A DNA stretch of 64,000 nt from DASTPP01 sp035762175 (GCA_035762175.1 DASTPP010000374.1:62001-126000), one strand, 5' to 3'. Positions 50,019 to 59,741 are shown, counted from the first letter of the stretch. The notes: generated from the letters alone by a model not told the origin. Numbers and translations are program-made.

Positions 50019-50639
50019 TCACTCGGGCGGGCACACGGCGCCGGTCTGCGCCCAGGCCGCGATCAGCCGCACGAACGTCGCGTGATCGCCGGGCGCCGGC
50101 TCGCGCCCCGCGCCGGGCGACCAGCCCCGCAGGACCAGCGCGTCGTGGTCCATGTGCTCGACGATCGCGTCGAGGGTGCGGTCGCCGTTGCGGGCGCGGT
50201 CTTTGATCTGCGCGCAGACCGCGCCCAGCGATCGGCCCGCCCAGGCCATCTCGATCGGCGCGAGGTGCCATTTCGGCGCGCCCGGCACGCCCGAGGGGTC
50301 GAAGTTCTGCTCTTGGTGGCAGGTCTGGCAGCGCATGCCGACGACCCCGAAGCCGTCGGCGCCGCGCGCGACGGGCGGCTCGTGCACCCTGCCCTCTTCG
50401 CCTTGCAGGGGCGAGTCGCCGGCCGGGTGGCAGTTGGCGCAGCGCGGGTGCAAGAGCACCTTGCCGGCCTCGGTGAACAGGGCCACCGAGCGCTCGGCGG
50501 GGTCGGCGATGGCGTCGAAGGCCTCGGGCGGCTGCAGCTCGTCGCCGAGCCCGATCGCCGAGCGCGCGACGACGACCCCGGCGGCCGCGAGGGCGGCGAG
50601 CAGCGCCGCGCGGGCCGCGGCATGCCTCCGGGCGGGCAT
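50019..50639 (-). CDS. Dihaem c-type cytochrome of the IorAB operon
   Basis: 206 residues. N-terminal hydrophobic segment AALLAALAAAGVVVARSA for export. Two haem sites: HPRCANCHPAGD and MRCQTCHQEQNF (CxxCH). A C-terminal PIEMAWAGRSLGAVCAQIKD block is the conserved region seen in cytochromes that accept electrons from isoquinoline/aldehyde molybdo-hydroxylases. Start ATG 50639 overlaps the iorB-like stop as TGATG, so it is translationally coupled and the likely electron acceptor. Confidence 0.87.
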   Translation of the reverse strand: MPARRHAAARAALLAALAAAGVVVARSAIGLGDELQPPEAFDAIADPAERSVALFTEAGKVLLHPRCANCHPAGDSPLQGEEGRVHEPPVARGADGFGVVGMRCQTCHQEQNFDPSGVPGAPKWHLAPIEMAWAGRSLGAVCAQIKDRARNGDRTLDAIVEHMDHDALVLRGWSPGAGREPAPGDHATFVRLIAAWAQTGAVCPPE

Positions 50640-52864
50640 CACGGCGCCCCCCCGGCGAGGGCCCGCCGGAAGGGCAGCCTCCGGACGGGGCTGCCGACGA
50701 GGGCGCGGTAGGCGCTGGCCACCGCCGGCGCGATGGGCGGCGTGCCCGGCTCGCCGATGCCGGTGGGCGGCTCGGCCGAGGGCACGATGTGCACCTCGAC
50801 CCGCGGCATGTCGTGAATGCGAAGGGCCCGGTAATCGTGAAAGTTCGACTGCACGACGCGCCCCTCCTCGAGCGTGATTTCGTCGTAGAGCGCGGCGCCC
50901 AGGCCGTAGGCGATGCCGCCCTCGACCTGCGCCCGCACGTTGTCGGGGTTGATGGCGACGCCGCAGTCGACCGCGCACACGACGCGCTCGACCTTCGGCA
51001 GGCCGTCGGGCCGGAGCGAGATCTCGGCGATCTGGGCGACGTACGAGCCGAACGACTTGTGCACGGCGACGCCGCGCGCCCGCCCCGCCGGCAGGGGCGA
51101 GCCCCAGCCCGCCTTCTCGGCCGCCAGCTCGAGCACGGCGCGCTCGCGCGGGGCGTCGCGCAAGAGCTCGCGCCGCAGCGCGACCGGGTCGCGCCCCGCG
51201 GCGGCGGCCAGCTCGTCGAGGAACGCCTCGGTCGCGAACGCCGTGTGGCTGTGGCCGACCGAGCGCCACCAGTGCACGGGCACCCCGGTCGTGGCCTGCG
51301 CGGCCTCGACCCGCAGGTTGGGGATGGCGTACGGCAGCTCCGAGGCGCCCTCGAACATGCTCGGCTCGACGCCGTCGTCGCCGAGGTCGGGCGCGACGAC
51401 CGAGCCCTTGAAGATCGACTGGACGACGATCTTGTGCTGCCACGCGACGACGTTGCCGCCCGCGTCGAGCCCGCCGCGCAGCCGGTGCAAGACCATGGGC
51501 CGGTACTTGCCGCCGCGAATGTCGTCTTCGCGCGACCACACCAGCTTGACCGGCGCCCGCCCCCCGATCGCCTTGAGGATGCTCGCGGCCTCGTACGCGA
51601 TGTCGCCGTCGAGCGTGAAGCGCCGGCCGAAGCTGCCGCCGGCGAGCAGGGTCTCGATGCCGACGCGCTCGGGCGGCACGCCCAGCGCGGCGGCCGCGGC
51701 GCCCTGGTCGATGGTCTGCCCTTGCGAGCCGGCGGTCAGCACGCACCGATCGCCCTCCATCCGCGCGACGCAGTCGAGCGGCTCCATCGGGGCGTGGGCC
51801 AGGTAGGGCAGCTCGTACTCGGCCTCGATCACCGTGACCGCCCCGCCGATCGCCTGCGGCGCGTCCCCCTCGTCGCGCACGACGACGCCGGGCGCGTCGG
51901 CCCGCGCGCGGAAGGCCGCGAAGAGCTCGGCCGAGCCGCGCCGCTCGGCGCCGCTCTCGTCCCACTCGACCACGAGCGCGTCGCGGCCCTTCTTCGCCGC
52001 CCAGTAGTCGTCCGCCAGCACCGCCACGCCGCGGCCCGGCACCTCGACGACCTCGCGCACGCCCCGCACCGCCATCGCCGCGGCGGCGTCGAACGACGTG
52101 ACCTTGCCCCCGAAGCGCGGCGGCCGCGCGACCAGCGCCGTCAGCATGCCGGGCAGGTGGACGTCGAGCGTGAAGCGCGCCCGCCCGTCGAGCTTGCCGG
52201 CCAGGTCGACGCGCGGCAGCGCCTCGGGCCGGCCGATGAGGCGGTACTGGGACGGATCTTTGAACGTCAGCCCCTCGACCGGGGGCGGGGGGAGGGCGCC
52301 GGCCCGCGCGGCGAGCTCGCCGAACGTGGCGGCGAGGCCCCGGCCGGGGTGCCGCACGTTGCCCCGCTCGACCGTCACCTCGGCCTCGGGCACCCCCCAG
52401 GTCGCGGCCGCCGCCGCGACGAGCATCGCGCGCGCCTGCGCCCCGGCCTCGCGCAGCTGCTGCCACGAGTTCGCCATCGCCGTGCTGCTACCCGTCGCCT
52501 GGAGCGACCCGAGCAGCGCGTTGCCGTAGCGGCTCGCGTCCGCGGGCGCGGCCTCGACGCGCACCTGCGACCAGTCGGCGTCGAGCTCTTCGGCGAGGAT
52601 GGTCGCCAGGCCCGTGAACGCGCCCTGCCCCATCTCGACGTGCTTGGCGACGATCGTCACGCTGTCGTCGGGCGCGATGCGCAAGAACGCGTTCATCGTC
52701 GCGCCGGCCGGGGGCGGCGTCGTGCCGCCCAGCGCCTCGGGGGCGCCCGAGGACGACGACGTCGAGCAGCCGAGCTCGAAGCCCAACACGAGCCCGGCGC
52801 CCGCCGCCGCGCTACTCCGCAAGAAGCCCCGGCGCGACAGCCGCGCGTTCGCCTCGGTCGGCAC
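50639..52864 (-). CDS. Molybdopterin-binding subunit, isoquinoline 1-oxidoreductase beta-type
   Basis: 741 residues. Large subunit of a xanthine-oxidase-family hydroxylase of the IorB/CoxL-like periplasmic group. Tat signal LSRRGFLRSSAAAGAGLVLG. Cofactor-binding segments include HVEMGQGAFTGLATILAEEL, LPYLAHAPMEPLDCVA, GSQGQTIDQ, LLAGGSFGRRF, SVGHSHTAFATEAFLDELA and IGEPGTPPIAPAV; the terminal Glu in GIGEPG-type position is the catalytic base of the family. Substrate (N-heterocycle or aldehyde) not predictable. In an operon with the 2Fe-2S subunit and cytochrome. Maturation probably depends on the xdhC-coxG operon at 32-36 kb. Confidence 0.92.
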   Translation of the reverse strand: MPTEANARLSRRGFLRSSAAAGAGLVLGFELGCSTSSSSGAPEALGGTTPPPAGATMNAFLRIAPDDSVTIVAKHVEMGQGAFTGLATILAEELDADWSQVRVEAAPADASRYGNALLGSLQATGSSTAMANSWQQLREAGAQARAMLVAAAAATWGVPEAEVTVERGNVRHPGRGLAATFGELAARAGALPPPPVEGLTFKDPSQYRLIGRPEALPRVDLAGKLDGRARFTLDVHLPGMLTALVARPPRFGGKVTSFDAAAAMAVRGVREVVEVPGRGVAVLADDYWAAKKGRDALVVEWDESGAERRGSAELFAAFRARADAPGVVVRDEGDAPQAIGGAVTVIEAEYELPYLAHAPMEPLDCVARMEGDRCVLTAGSQGQTIDQGAAAAALGVPPERVGIETLLAGGSFGRRFTLDGDIAYEAASILKAIGGRAPVKLVWSREDDIRGGKYRPMVLHRLRGGLDAGGNVVAWQHKIVVQSIFKGSVVAPDLGDDGVEPSMFEGASELPYAIPNLRVEAAQATTGVPVHWWRSVGHSHTAFATEAFLDELAAAAGRDPVALRRELLRDAPRERAVLELAAEKAGWGSPLPAGRARGVAVHKSFGSYVAQIAEISLRPDGLPKVERVVCAVDCGVAINPDNVRAQVEGGIAYGLGAALYDEITLEEGRVVQSNFHDYRALRIHDMPRVEVHIVPSAEPPTGIGEPGTPPIAPAVASAYRALVGSPVRRLPFRRALAGGAP

Positions 52865-52867
52865 GGC

Positions 52868-53329
52868 TCAGCCCCCCACCGACTGGGCCGCCTTGTGCAC
52901 CGCGGCGCGGACGCGCTGGTAGGTGCCGCAGCGGCAGATGTTGCCGGCGAACGCCCCGTCGATGTCCGCGTCCGTCGGCTTGGGGATCTCGGTGAGCAGG
53001 TTGATGGCCGTCATGATCTGGCCCGACTGGCAGTAGCCGCACTGCGGCACCTGCAGCTCGAGCCAGGCGGCCCGCACCGCCCCGGCCACCCGGCCCTGGG
53101 CCCCCTCGACGGTCACGACCGGTCGTTCGCCGACGAGGGCGACGGGCACCGAACAAGACCGCACGGGCTGGCCCCCCAGGTGCACCGTGCAGGCGCCGCA
53201 CTGCGCGACGCCGCAGCCGTACTTGGTGCCCGTGAGCCTGAGATCGTCGCGCAGCACCCAGAGCAGCGGCTTGTCGGGCTCGGCGTCGACCTCGCGGGGC
53301 GAGCCATTCACTTGCAGCCTGTGCTTCAT
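52868..53329 (-). CDS. (2Fe-2S) subunit, isoquinoline 1-oxidoreductase alpha-type
   Basis: 153 residues. Two [2Fe-2S] sites: plant-type GCGVAQCGACTVHLGG with a further Cys in RSCSVP, and the C-terminal QCGYCQSGQIMTAINLL plus GNICRCGTYQRVRAAV. Passes electrons from molybdenum to the cytochrome. Lacks its own signal and is presumably exported with the Tat-targeted large subunit. Start ATG 53329 behind GGAGAGGG. The upstream 288-base gap is the likely promoter region. Confidence 0.95.
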   Translation of the reverse strand: MKHRLQVNGSPREVDAEPDKPLLWVLRDDLRLTGTKYGCGVAQCGACTVHLGGQPVRSCSVPVALVGERPVVTVEGAQGRVAGAVRAAWLELQVPQCGYCQSGQIMTAINLLTEIPKPTDADIDGAFAGNICRCGTYQRVRAAVHKAAQSVGG

Positions 53330-53617
53330 CGTACCCTCTCCGTTGACTCGGCGCCCGGCGGGCGCGCCACGGCGCCCCCGCGCCCCCCGCGCCCCGGCCT
53401 CGCGACCGAGAGCGCGGCCTGCCGGCGACCCGGCGCGCGTCTCCCAGAGACGATACGCCCCGCCCGCGCCGCCGTCCACTTGACGCTGTTCATCGCGGCG
53501 ATGAACGCCGCTCATCGCCCCCGGCCGGCGGGCGCGGGGCCGCGACGCCTGGCTCCGCGCGCGGCGCGCGGCGACGACCGCGTCGTCGACCGCGGCCCGC
53601 GGTGGTAGGACCGGGCC

Positions 53618-55066
53618 GTGACGCCCCGCGCCCCCGCCGCGACCATGCGCGCCGTGATCGTTCGCCGCTTCGGCGGCCCCGAGGTGCTCGAGCCCGCCGA
53701 GCTGCCGACGCCGGCGCCCGGCCCGGGCGACGTCCTCGTGCGCCTGCACGCGATCGGCGTAAACTTCGCCGACACCGAGCGCCGGCGCGGCATCTATTCG
53801 GTGCCCGAGCTGCCCTGGACGCCGGGGCGCGAGGGCGCCGGCGTCGTCGTCGCGGGCCCCGGGGTCGACGGCGCGCTCGTCGGCGCCCGGGTCTCCTTCT
53901 GGAGCCCGCGGGCCGGCAGCGCCTACGCGCAGTACGCGCTGGCGCCCGCCGACGAGCTCTTCGTGCTCGACGCGGCGACGCCCTTCGACGCGGCCGCCGC
54001 CCTGCCGCTGCAAGGGCTGACCGCCTGGGGGGTCGTGCACGAGGCGGCCGCCGTCGCCGCGGGCGAGACGGTGCTGATTCACGCCGCGGCCGGCGGGGTC
54101 GGGCAGCTCGCGGTGCAGCTCGCCCGGGCGTGCGGCGCGCGGGTGCTCGGCACCGCCTCGACCGACGAGAAGCGCGCGCGGGTCGCGGCGCTCGGCGCCG
54201 AGCCGCTGGCCTACGGCGACGATCTGGCCGCGCGCGCGCTCGAAGCCACCTCCGGGCGCGGGGTCGACGTCGTGCTCGACTCGATCGGGCGCGACACCCA
54301 GGGGCAGAGCCTCGCGTCGCTCGCGCCCTTCGGCCGCCTCGTCTTCTACGGCGAAGCGAGCGGGCCCGCGGCGCCCGTCCCGGTCGACGCGCTCTACGAG
54401 CGCTCGCTGCGGGTCGGCGCCTTCGACGCCCGCCACCTCGTCGGCGACCCGGCGCGCGCGGCGCGGGCGCGCGCGGCCCTGCTCGACGCGCTGCTCGGCG
54501 GCCGGCTCCGCGTCGAGATCGGCGAGCGCCTGCCGCTCGACGAGGCGCGGCGCGCGCACGAGCTGCTCGAAGCCCGCCGCACGACGGGCAAGGTGATCTT
54601 GGTCCCGCCCGAGGGCTTAAGGCGCCCCCTCGCGACCGACTTTCGAGCCGCCGCGGCAGGCGGGCGACACGAAGCCCTCGCCGGCGCCGGCGCGCCACTG
54701 CTCGGGCGTGAGCAGGCGCAGGCTGAGCGCGTGCAGCCCCGCGGCGAACTCGTCGCGCAAGAGCTCGTTGACGCGGCGCTGGCGCGCCACGAGCCCCTGC
54801 CCGGCGAAGGCCTCGCTGACGACGAGCACCTTGAAGTGCGTCTCGGACCCGCGGGGCACGCTGTGCATGTGGCTCTCGTTCTCGACGAAGAGCTGCTCGG
54901 GGCCGAAGGCGTCGGCGAGCGCGCGCTCGATGCGTTCTTGGCGGTTCACGGCACAGATGGTAGCGCGTCCGCGGCGCCGGCGCCCCGGCCGGCGCGCGAC
55001 CCCGCCCCGCCGGGCTGGGGCGCGGGGTGCGTAGCGCGTGACGCGGTTGACATGGAAGCCCCATAG
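53618..55066 (+). CDS. Zinc-independent quinone oxidoreductase with antisense read-through tail
   Basis: Quinone reductase-like medium-chain enzyme: MRAVIVRRFGGPEVLE, GVNFADTERRRGIYSVP, LPLQGLTAWGVVHEAA, cofactor loop IHAAAGGVGQLAVQLARACG and TTGKVILVPP. The catalytic fold ends about residue 330 (base 54612). The frame does not stop there: it continues for about 150 codons antisense through the whole bolA gene to 55066, giving a charged tail with no recognisable domain. GTG 53618 has TAGGA upstream; ATG 53645 is the family-like start. Whether the tail is made is unknown. Confidence 0.85.
   Translation: MTPRAPAATMRAVIVRRFGGPEVLEPAELPTPAPGPGDVLVRLHAIGVNFADTERRRGIYSVPELPWTPGREGAGVVVAGPGVDGALVGARVSFWSPRAGSAYAQYALAPADELFVLDAATPFDAAAALPLQGLTAWGVVHEAAAVAAGETVLIHAAAGGVGQLAVQLARACGARVLGTASTDEKRARVAALGAEPLAYGDDLAARALEATSGRGVDVVLDSIGRDTQGQSLASLAPFGRLVFYGEASGPAAPVPVDALYERSLRVGAFDARHLVGDPARAARARAALLDALLGGRLRVEIGERLPLDEARRAHELLEARRTTGKVILVPPEGLRRPLATDFRAAAAGGRHEALAGAGAPLLGREQAQAERVQPRGELVAQELVDAALARHEPLPGEGLADDEHLEVRLGPAGHAVHVALVLDEELLGAEGVGERALDAFLAVHGTDGSASAAPAPRPARDPAPPGWGAGCVARDAVDMEAP
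54617..54949 (-). CDS. bolA: BolA family protein
   Basis: 110 residues. BolA-fold regulator that works with monothiol glutaredoxins in iron handling and morphology control. ERIERALADAFGPEQLFVEN, HFKVLVVSEAFAGQGLVARQ and RRVNELLRDEFAAGLHALSLRL-type helix are the family pattern, with the His of SHMHSV. Normal length with a short Gly-rich C-terminal tail. The complete gene lies antisense to the 3' extension of the quinone reductase frame. Confidence 0.92.
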   Translation of the reverse strand: MNRQERIERALADAFGPEQLFVENESHMHSVPRGSETHFKVLVVSEAFAGQGLVARQRRVNELLRDEFAAGLHALSLRLLTPEQWRAGAGEGFVSPACRGGSKVGREGAP

Positions 55067-55085
55067 TCATTAAGACCTGAAGGTC

Positions 55086-55562
55086 GTGCGCTTCGAACGT
55101 ACGTACCCGTTTTCGCGTGAAGCGCTGTGGCTCGCCCTGACCGACCGGCGGGCGCTCGAGCAGCGCTGGCTCGAGGCCGACTTCGAGCCCCTGGCGGGCC
55201 GCCGCTTCGTGCTGCGCGATCTGGCGCGCGGCCCCTTCGGCGGGCTGGTGCGGGGCGAGGTGCTCGAGGCGGTGCGCCCCTTGCGGCTGCGCCACTCGTG
55301 GTCGGTGGGCGGGCGCCCCCCCTCGTCCGTCACGTGGGAGCTCCACGAGATCGAGGGCGGCACCCGCATCGTGCTCGAGCACCGGGGCTTTCGGGGCACG
55401 GGCGGCCGGCTCTGGGCCCTCGTGCATTGCCTCACCTGGCGCCGCTACCTCGCCGGCGAGCTGCCCGAGGCGGCCGAGCTCTTCGACCGGCGCGGGCCCG
55501 ACGCCGCCTTCCCGAAGCCGCCGCGGCACGTGCGGCTCGGGCGCCTCGCGTACCTGCTCTGA
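55086..55562 (+). CDS. SRPBCC (AHSA1-like) protein
   Basis: 158 residues from GTG 55086, preceded by TGAAGG. START/Bet v1-type fold typical of AHSA1-like and polyketide-cyclase-like proteins: RFERTYPFSREALWLALTD, FEPLAGRRFVLRD, SVTWELHEIEGGTRIVLEHR. It has an extra C-terminal segment ending RHVRLGRLAYLL. It probably binds a small hydrophobic ligand; function unknown. Upstream the spacer is AT-richer than average (CATAGTCATTAAGACC). Confidence 0.8.
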   Translation: MRFERTYPFSREALWLALTDRRALEQRWLEADFEPLAGRRFVLRDLARGPFGGLVRGEVLEAVRPLRLRHSWSVGGRPPSSVTWELHEIEGGTRIVLEHRGFRGTGGRLWALVHCLTWRRYLAGELPEAAELFDRRGPDAAFPKPPRHVRLGRLAYLL

Positions 55563-55566
55563 CGGG

Positions 55567-55581
55567 GGCGCCTTCGGCGCC
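55567..55581 (+). terminator. Hairpin after SRPBCC gene
   Basis: GGCGCC-TTC-GGCGCC immediately follows the stop codon. Read as C(TTCG)G, the loop is the very stable tetraloop type. No T-run follows. Plausible terminator. Confidence 0.45.
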
Positions 55582-55727
55582 GTCGCCACCACGTAAGGGC
55601 GCGACCAGCGCCGGACGGGGGCCCTGGGAGGCGCCCGGCGCCGGGCCGGGGTCGGCATCGGGGCGCCCGGGCGCGCACCGGGGCCTCGGTTGACAGGGCG
55701 GCGGGCCGGCGGCAAACCTGTGCGCGC

Positions 55728-56525
55728 ATGCTCGGCTCGCTCCTCTCGAAGGCCGCCACCGTCGGCTGGTACCTCGGCCACCCCAGCCTCTACAAAGAGC
55801 TCGGGCGGCGCGTCCGTGGCTTCAAGGTCTCGACCGAGGCGAGCCGCCAAGAGGCCGCCCGGCGGCGCGCCGAGGGGCAGCGCTGGTGCGCGGCGCACGC
55901 GGGCCCCGTGGTCGAGTTCGCCGAGGCGCTCGCGCTGCCGACCGAGATCGTGCCGATCGAGCAGGCCTTTCCGCGAGAGTGGGGCTTCGCGCTCGGGGCC
56001 GAGAGCCAGTGCCCGGTGGCGGTCGGCGGCCCCGGCCACCTCGACCTGCTCTACCACATCGCGCGCCACCTGAACGCCGAGCGCGCCATCGAGACGGGCG
56101 TCGCCAACGGCTGGTCGACGCTCGCCCTCTTGCTGGCGATGCACCGCGTGCCGGGCGCGCGCCTGGTCAGCGTCGACATGCCCTACGCCAAGCTCGGCAA
56201 CGACCGCTTCGTCGGCTGCGTCGTCGCCCCGCACCTGCGCGACGGCTGGACACTGGTGCGCAAGCCCGACCGCGACGCGCTGCCCGAGGTGCTCGCCGAG
56301 CTCGACCGCATCGACCTCGCGCACTACGACAGCGACAAGACCTACGAGGGCCGCATGTTCGCCTACCCCCTGCTGTGGGGGCGGCTGCGCCCGGGCGGCG
56401 TGCTCATCTCCGACGACATCGAGTACGACGACGGCTTCGCCGAGTTCGCCGCGTCGGTCGGGCGGCGGGCCTGGGTGTTCGAGAAGCCGATTCGAAGCAA
56501 CTACTGCGGCGCCCTCATCAAGTGA
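55728..56525 (+). CDS. Class I SAM-dependent methyltransferase (Methyltransf_24-like)
   Basis: 265 residues. AIETGVANGWSTLALLLAM is a variant motif I (E-GVANGWS), followed by LVSVDMPYAKLG, a DLAHYDSDKTYEGRM segment with the acidic residue that replaces the usual IDGDH, and LRPGGVLISDDIEYDDGF. These features match the family associated with O-methylation or sugar/lipid modification. The N-terminal ~70 residues are helical. Substrate unknown. Single gene with its own upstream spacer. Confidence 0.82.
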   Translation: MLGSLLSKAATVGWYLGHPSLYKELGRRVRGFKVSTEASRQEAARRRAEGQRWCAAHAGPVVEFAEALALPTEIVPIEQAFPREWGFALGAESQCPVAVGGPGHLDLLYHIARHLNAERAIETGVANGWSTLALLLAMHRVPGARLVSVDMPYAKLGNDRFVGCVVAPHLRDGWTLVRKPDRDALPEVLAELDRIDLAHYDSDKTYEGRMFAYPLLWGRLRPGGVLISDDIEYDDGFAEFAASVGRRAWVFEKPIRSNYCGALIK

Positions 56526-56848
56526 GGGCGTAGGCGGCGCCTTTCGAAGCCAGGTTGGTAGGCCGGGGGCCGACGATCTGGCGCCCGGCCTTCGGCGGCG
56601 CTTCCAATCTCAGCGGAAGGCGCGCGGGGCTCCGTGCCCGTGCCGGCGCGGCGGGCCGACGCGCGCCGGCGCTTGGCCGAGCCCCCGTCGGATCGCCTAC
56701 CCGCGGGGGGGGGTAGCATGCCGGCAACCGTTTGCGGGCCTGGAACGACTGCAGAACGTCGCCTTACTGTGGGTAGGCGCGAAACTCAGGCGCCGGCGTC
56801 GCGCGTCCCGTTGGTGGGCGCGCGACCCGGGCGCAGGCGTCGCGCGAA
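56526..56848. other. Intergenic stretch without a gene
   Basis: 323 bases between the methyltransferase and the broken regulator. Contains GC-rich inverted segments around 56562-56600 that could terminate transcription, and a less GC-rich patch near 56755-56785 that may hold the regulator's promoter. I see no coding region. Confidence 0.4.
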
Positions 56849-59322
56849 ATGCCCGCCCCCCCGCCCGTCGGCATGCCCCCTCAGCTCCGGTCGCGCCACG
56901 CCCCCGTTCTGACGACGAGCTTCGTCGGCCGAGACGACGAGCTGCAGCAAATCGGCCGCAGCTTTGCGCGCGGCGATCGCCTCGTCACGCTGCTCGGCCC
57001 GCCGGGGGTGGGCAAGACGCGCTTGGCCCGGCGCTATGTCGAGGTGCACGGCGGGCCCCCGGGCGCGCCCCCCGGCGACGACGCGTGGGTGTGTGAGTTG
57101 GCCGGCGCGCGGGACGTCGACGGCTTCTGTTATTGCTTGTCCCGCCTGCTCGAGGCGCCAGGCCCGGCGCCCGGGCGCGGCGACGACGCCGTCGCGCACC
57201 TCGGCCGCCTCCTCGCCCGACGCGGCCCGCTCTTGCTCCTGCTCGACAACGTCGAACACCTGGCCGGCGGCACCTGGACGGGCTGCCGCTGGCCATCGAG
57301 CTCGCGGCCGCGCGCTGCCGGGTGTTGACGCCGTCGCGCTTGTGGCGCGAGCTGAAGGAGAGCCTCGACGTGCTCGAGGCGGGCCCGGGCGACGCCGACC
57401 CGCGGCACCGGACGCTCCGGCACGCGATCGCCTGGTCGTGGAACTTGCTCTCTGACCCCGAGCGGGAGGCGCTGCAACAAGCGTCGGTGTTCCGCGGCGG
57501 CCTGTCGTTCGAGGCGGCCGTCGCGGTGCTCGACCTGTCGTCGTACCCGGACGCGCCCTCGACGCTCGACCTGCTCGCGTCGCTGTGCGACCAATCGCTC
57601 TTGTACGCGCACCGCCCGCGGGAGCGGCCCGACGACTTGCGCTACGGCATCTACGAGAGCGTCCGCGAGTACGCCGCCGCGCGGCTCGCGGCCGGGGGGG
57701 CGGCCGGGGCGGCGGCGGGCCGGCACGCCCGCTACTTCCTCGAGCTGTTCGGCCGCGAGCCGCCGTCGCCCGTGGTGCGCGGCGGGTTCTTGCCCTCCCG
57801 CGAGCTCTTGCTCGAGACCGAGAACCTGATGGCCGCGTACCGTTGGGCGGCGGGCCGCGGGCGCGCCGAGGACGCGGCGCAAGCGGCGCTCGCGCTCGGG
57901 CCGCCCTTGGTCGATCGGGGGCTGCTCGGCCCCTACCTGTCGTTGGTCGACGAGGTCCTCTTCGACGGCACGGCCGAGGGGCTGCCGGCGTCCTTGCGCG
58001 TGCGCGCCTTGCTCGCCCGGGGCGAGGCGCTGCTGGTCGGCGGGCGGTTCGCCGACGCGCTCGCCTGCTGGCGGCGCGCCCGCGACGAGGCCCGGGCCGC
58101 GGACGCCCGGTCGCTCGAGCTGCACGCCTTCTTCAACGCGGCCAGCGTCGGCGTGCTCTTCGACGAGCCGTTCGTCACGCGCGACGAGTTCGAGCGCGCG
58201 CTCGTCGCGGCGCGCGCGACGGGCGACCGGTTTCTCGAGGCGCGGGCGCTCAGCAGCCTCGGCATCTTCGAGCTCGTCCGCGCGACGCCCGCGGCCCGCG
58301 ACCTCCTCGAGCGGGCGCAGCGACTCTCGTCCGAGGCCGGCGAACCGAAGTACGCGGTCGCGCTGTCGGCCTTCTTGGGTCTTTACGAGCTGCACCAGGG
58401 CCGCCCCGAGCGCGCCCACCTCGGTCTCGCCACCGCGCACGACCTTTGGCAGCGCGAGGGCAACCGGTGGAACGCGGCCTTCTGCCTCCTTTACTGGGGC
58501 GCGGCCGCGGCCGACGCGGGGCGGCTCGACGAGGCGAGCGCGCACCTCGAGCGAGCGCGGGCGCTGCACGCGGCCATGGGCGACCGGGCGCACGAGGGCC
58601 TCGACCTGTGCCTGCTCGCTCGGGTGGCCGCGGCGAGCGACGACCTGCCGCGCGCGCGGGCGGCCCTGGCGGCGGCGGAGGCGCTGCAGGGGCCCGGGGC
58701 CGCGCGCTCGCTCGGGGCGCTGCTCGAGCTCGAGCGCGGGCACCTCGACCTCGCCGCGGCCCGCCGGAGCGCGGCCGCGGGCGAACGCGACGCCGTCGCC
58801 CGCCACCTGCAAGCGGCCCGCGGCCGCCTCGACCGCGCCCTCGCCCCCGCCTCGGCGTCGGCCGAGCCCCCGGCGCCGATCCACGAGCTGAGCCTCGCGC
58901 GGCGCAGCCTCGAGCGCGCGATCGCCGCCTTCCGACGCGACTCGGCGCGCCCCGCCGCGGCCGAGCCCGCGCCGGGCCCGGCGCTCGAGCTGACGGCCGA
59001 CGCGCGGCGCTTCCGACCCCCGGGCGGGGCGTGGGTCGATTTCTCGAAGCGGACCGCCCCGCGCTTGGTGCTCAAGTGCTTGGTCGAGCAGCATCGGCGC
59101 GCGCCCGGGCAGCCCCTCTCGCTGCACGATCTACTCAGCGCGGGCTGGCCGGGCCAACGGCCGCGGGGCGAGTCGGGGCCGAGTCGCGTTTACATGGCCC
59201 TTTACACCTTGCGCAAGAGCGGCCTCGAAGGTCTCGTCGTGCGCCGCGACGACGGGTACATGATTGAGCCGGGGCTGCGGGTGGCGATCCGGCCCGCCGA
59301 CGGCGACGACCCCGAAGGCTAA
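56849..59322 (+). pseudogene. AAA/winged-helix transcriptional regulator broken by deletion and frameshift
   Basis: The first part (to about 57265) encodes TTSFVGRDDELQQIGRSF, a P-loop LLGPPGVGKTRLARRY and Walker B LLLLLDNVEHLAGG. Then the sequence jumps to HLDGLPLAIELAAARCRVL in the next frame. In intact relatives about 100 residues (sensor/VTSR-type region) lie between these motifs, so an internal deletion with frame change has occurred. The rest (to 59322) is a long TPR-like helical domain and a C-terminal winged-helix module (VDFSKRTAPRLVLKCLVEQH ... YMALYTLRKSGLEGLVVRRD). The intact gene would be a cytosolic ATP-dependent activator. In its present form the frame is broken. Confidence 0.75.
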
Positions 59323-59741
59323 TGCCCCCGTTCTCGACGGGGCCGAGAGGCCGCAGGGCGCGGCGGGCCGCCCCGCCCTGGGCCCCCGAAGGGCGCCGCT
59401 TCGGACGCGGCGGTGGCCGGAAGGGTGCGCCTTGTCCCGGCGCCGCGGGGGTTTGCGGGCCTCGTTGAGATCGCTTGAGGGAGATTTAGTCGTCGGGCCG
59501 GGCCCGCGTGGTACACCCACTTTGCCCGAGGCGAGCGCACACCCTAGTCGCCTCGCGGACGAACTTCGACGCACGCGCGGCGGTGCGCCGGCGGAGAATT
59601 TTTCCGACGTCGGTACCCGTCGATTCGAACGCAACGTTCTTTCTGCGAGCGCGACCGCGCGCGGCGCCTGCGCCGCGAACGGCCCGCCCTGTCGCCCTTG
59701 CCGGCGCCCGCCGGGCGCCGGCGAAGCAGGAGTCTTATCGG
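59323..59741 (+). promoter_or_regulatory. Leader region with three inverted repeats
   Basis: 419 bases without a gene. Ordered elements upstream of the next ORF: GAACG-CAA-CGTTC at 59627-59639, an 8-bp stem CGCGGCGC/GCGCCGCG at 59660-59677, and a perfect 10-bp stem GCCGGCGCCC/GGGCGCCGGC (loop GCC) at 59700-59722. AGGAG (59729-59733) follows just before the start codon. The last hairpin is close enough to the ribosome-binding site to affect initiation. The earliest part of the interval shows nothing recognisable. Confidence 0.5.

Noticed and set aside
54613..55066. A functional C-terminal domain fused to the quinone reductase
   Set aside because: The segment is exactly antisense to a full bolA gene and shows no motif, so it is more likely read-through.
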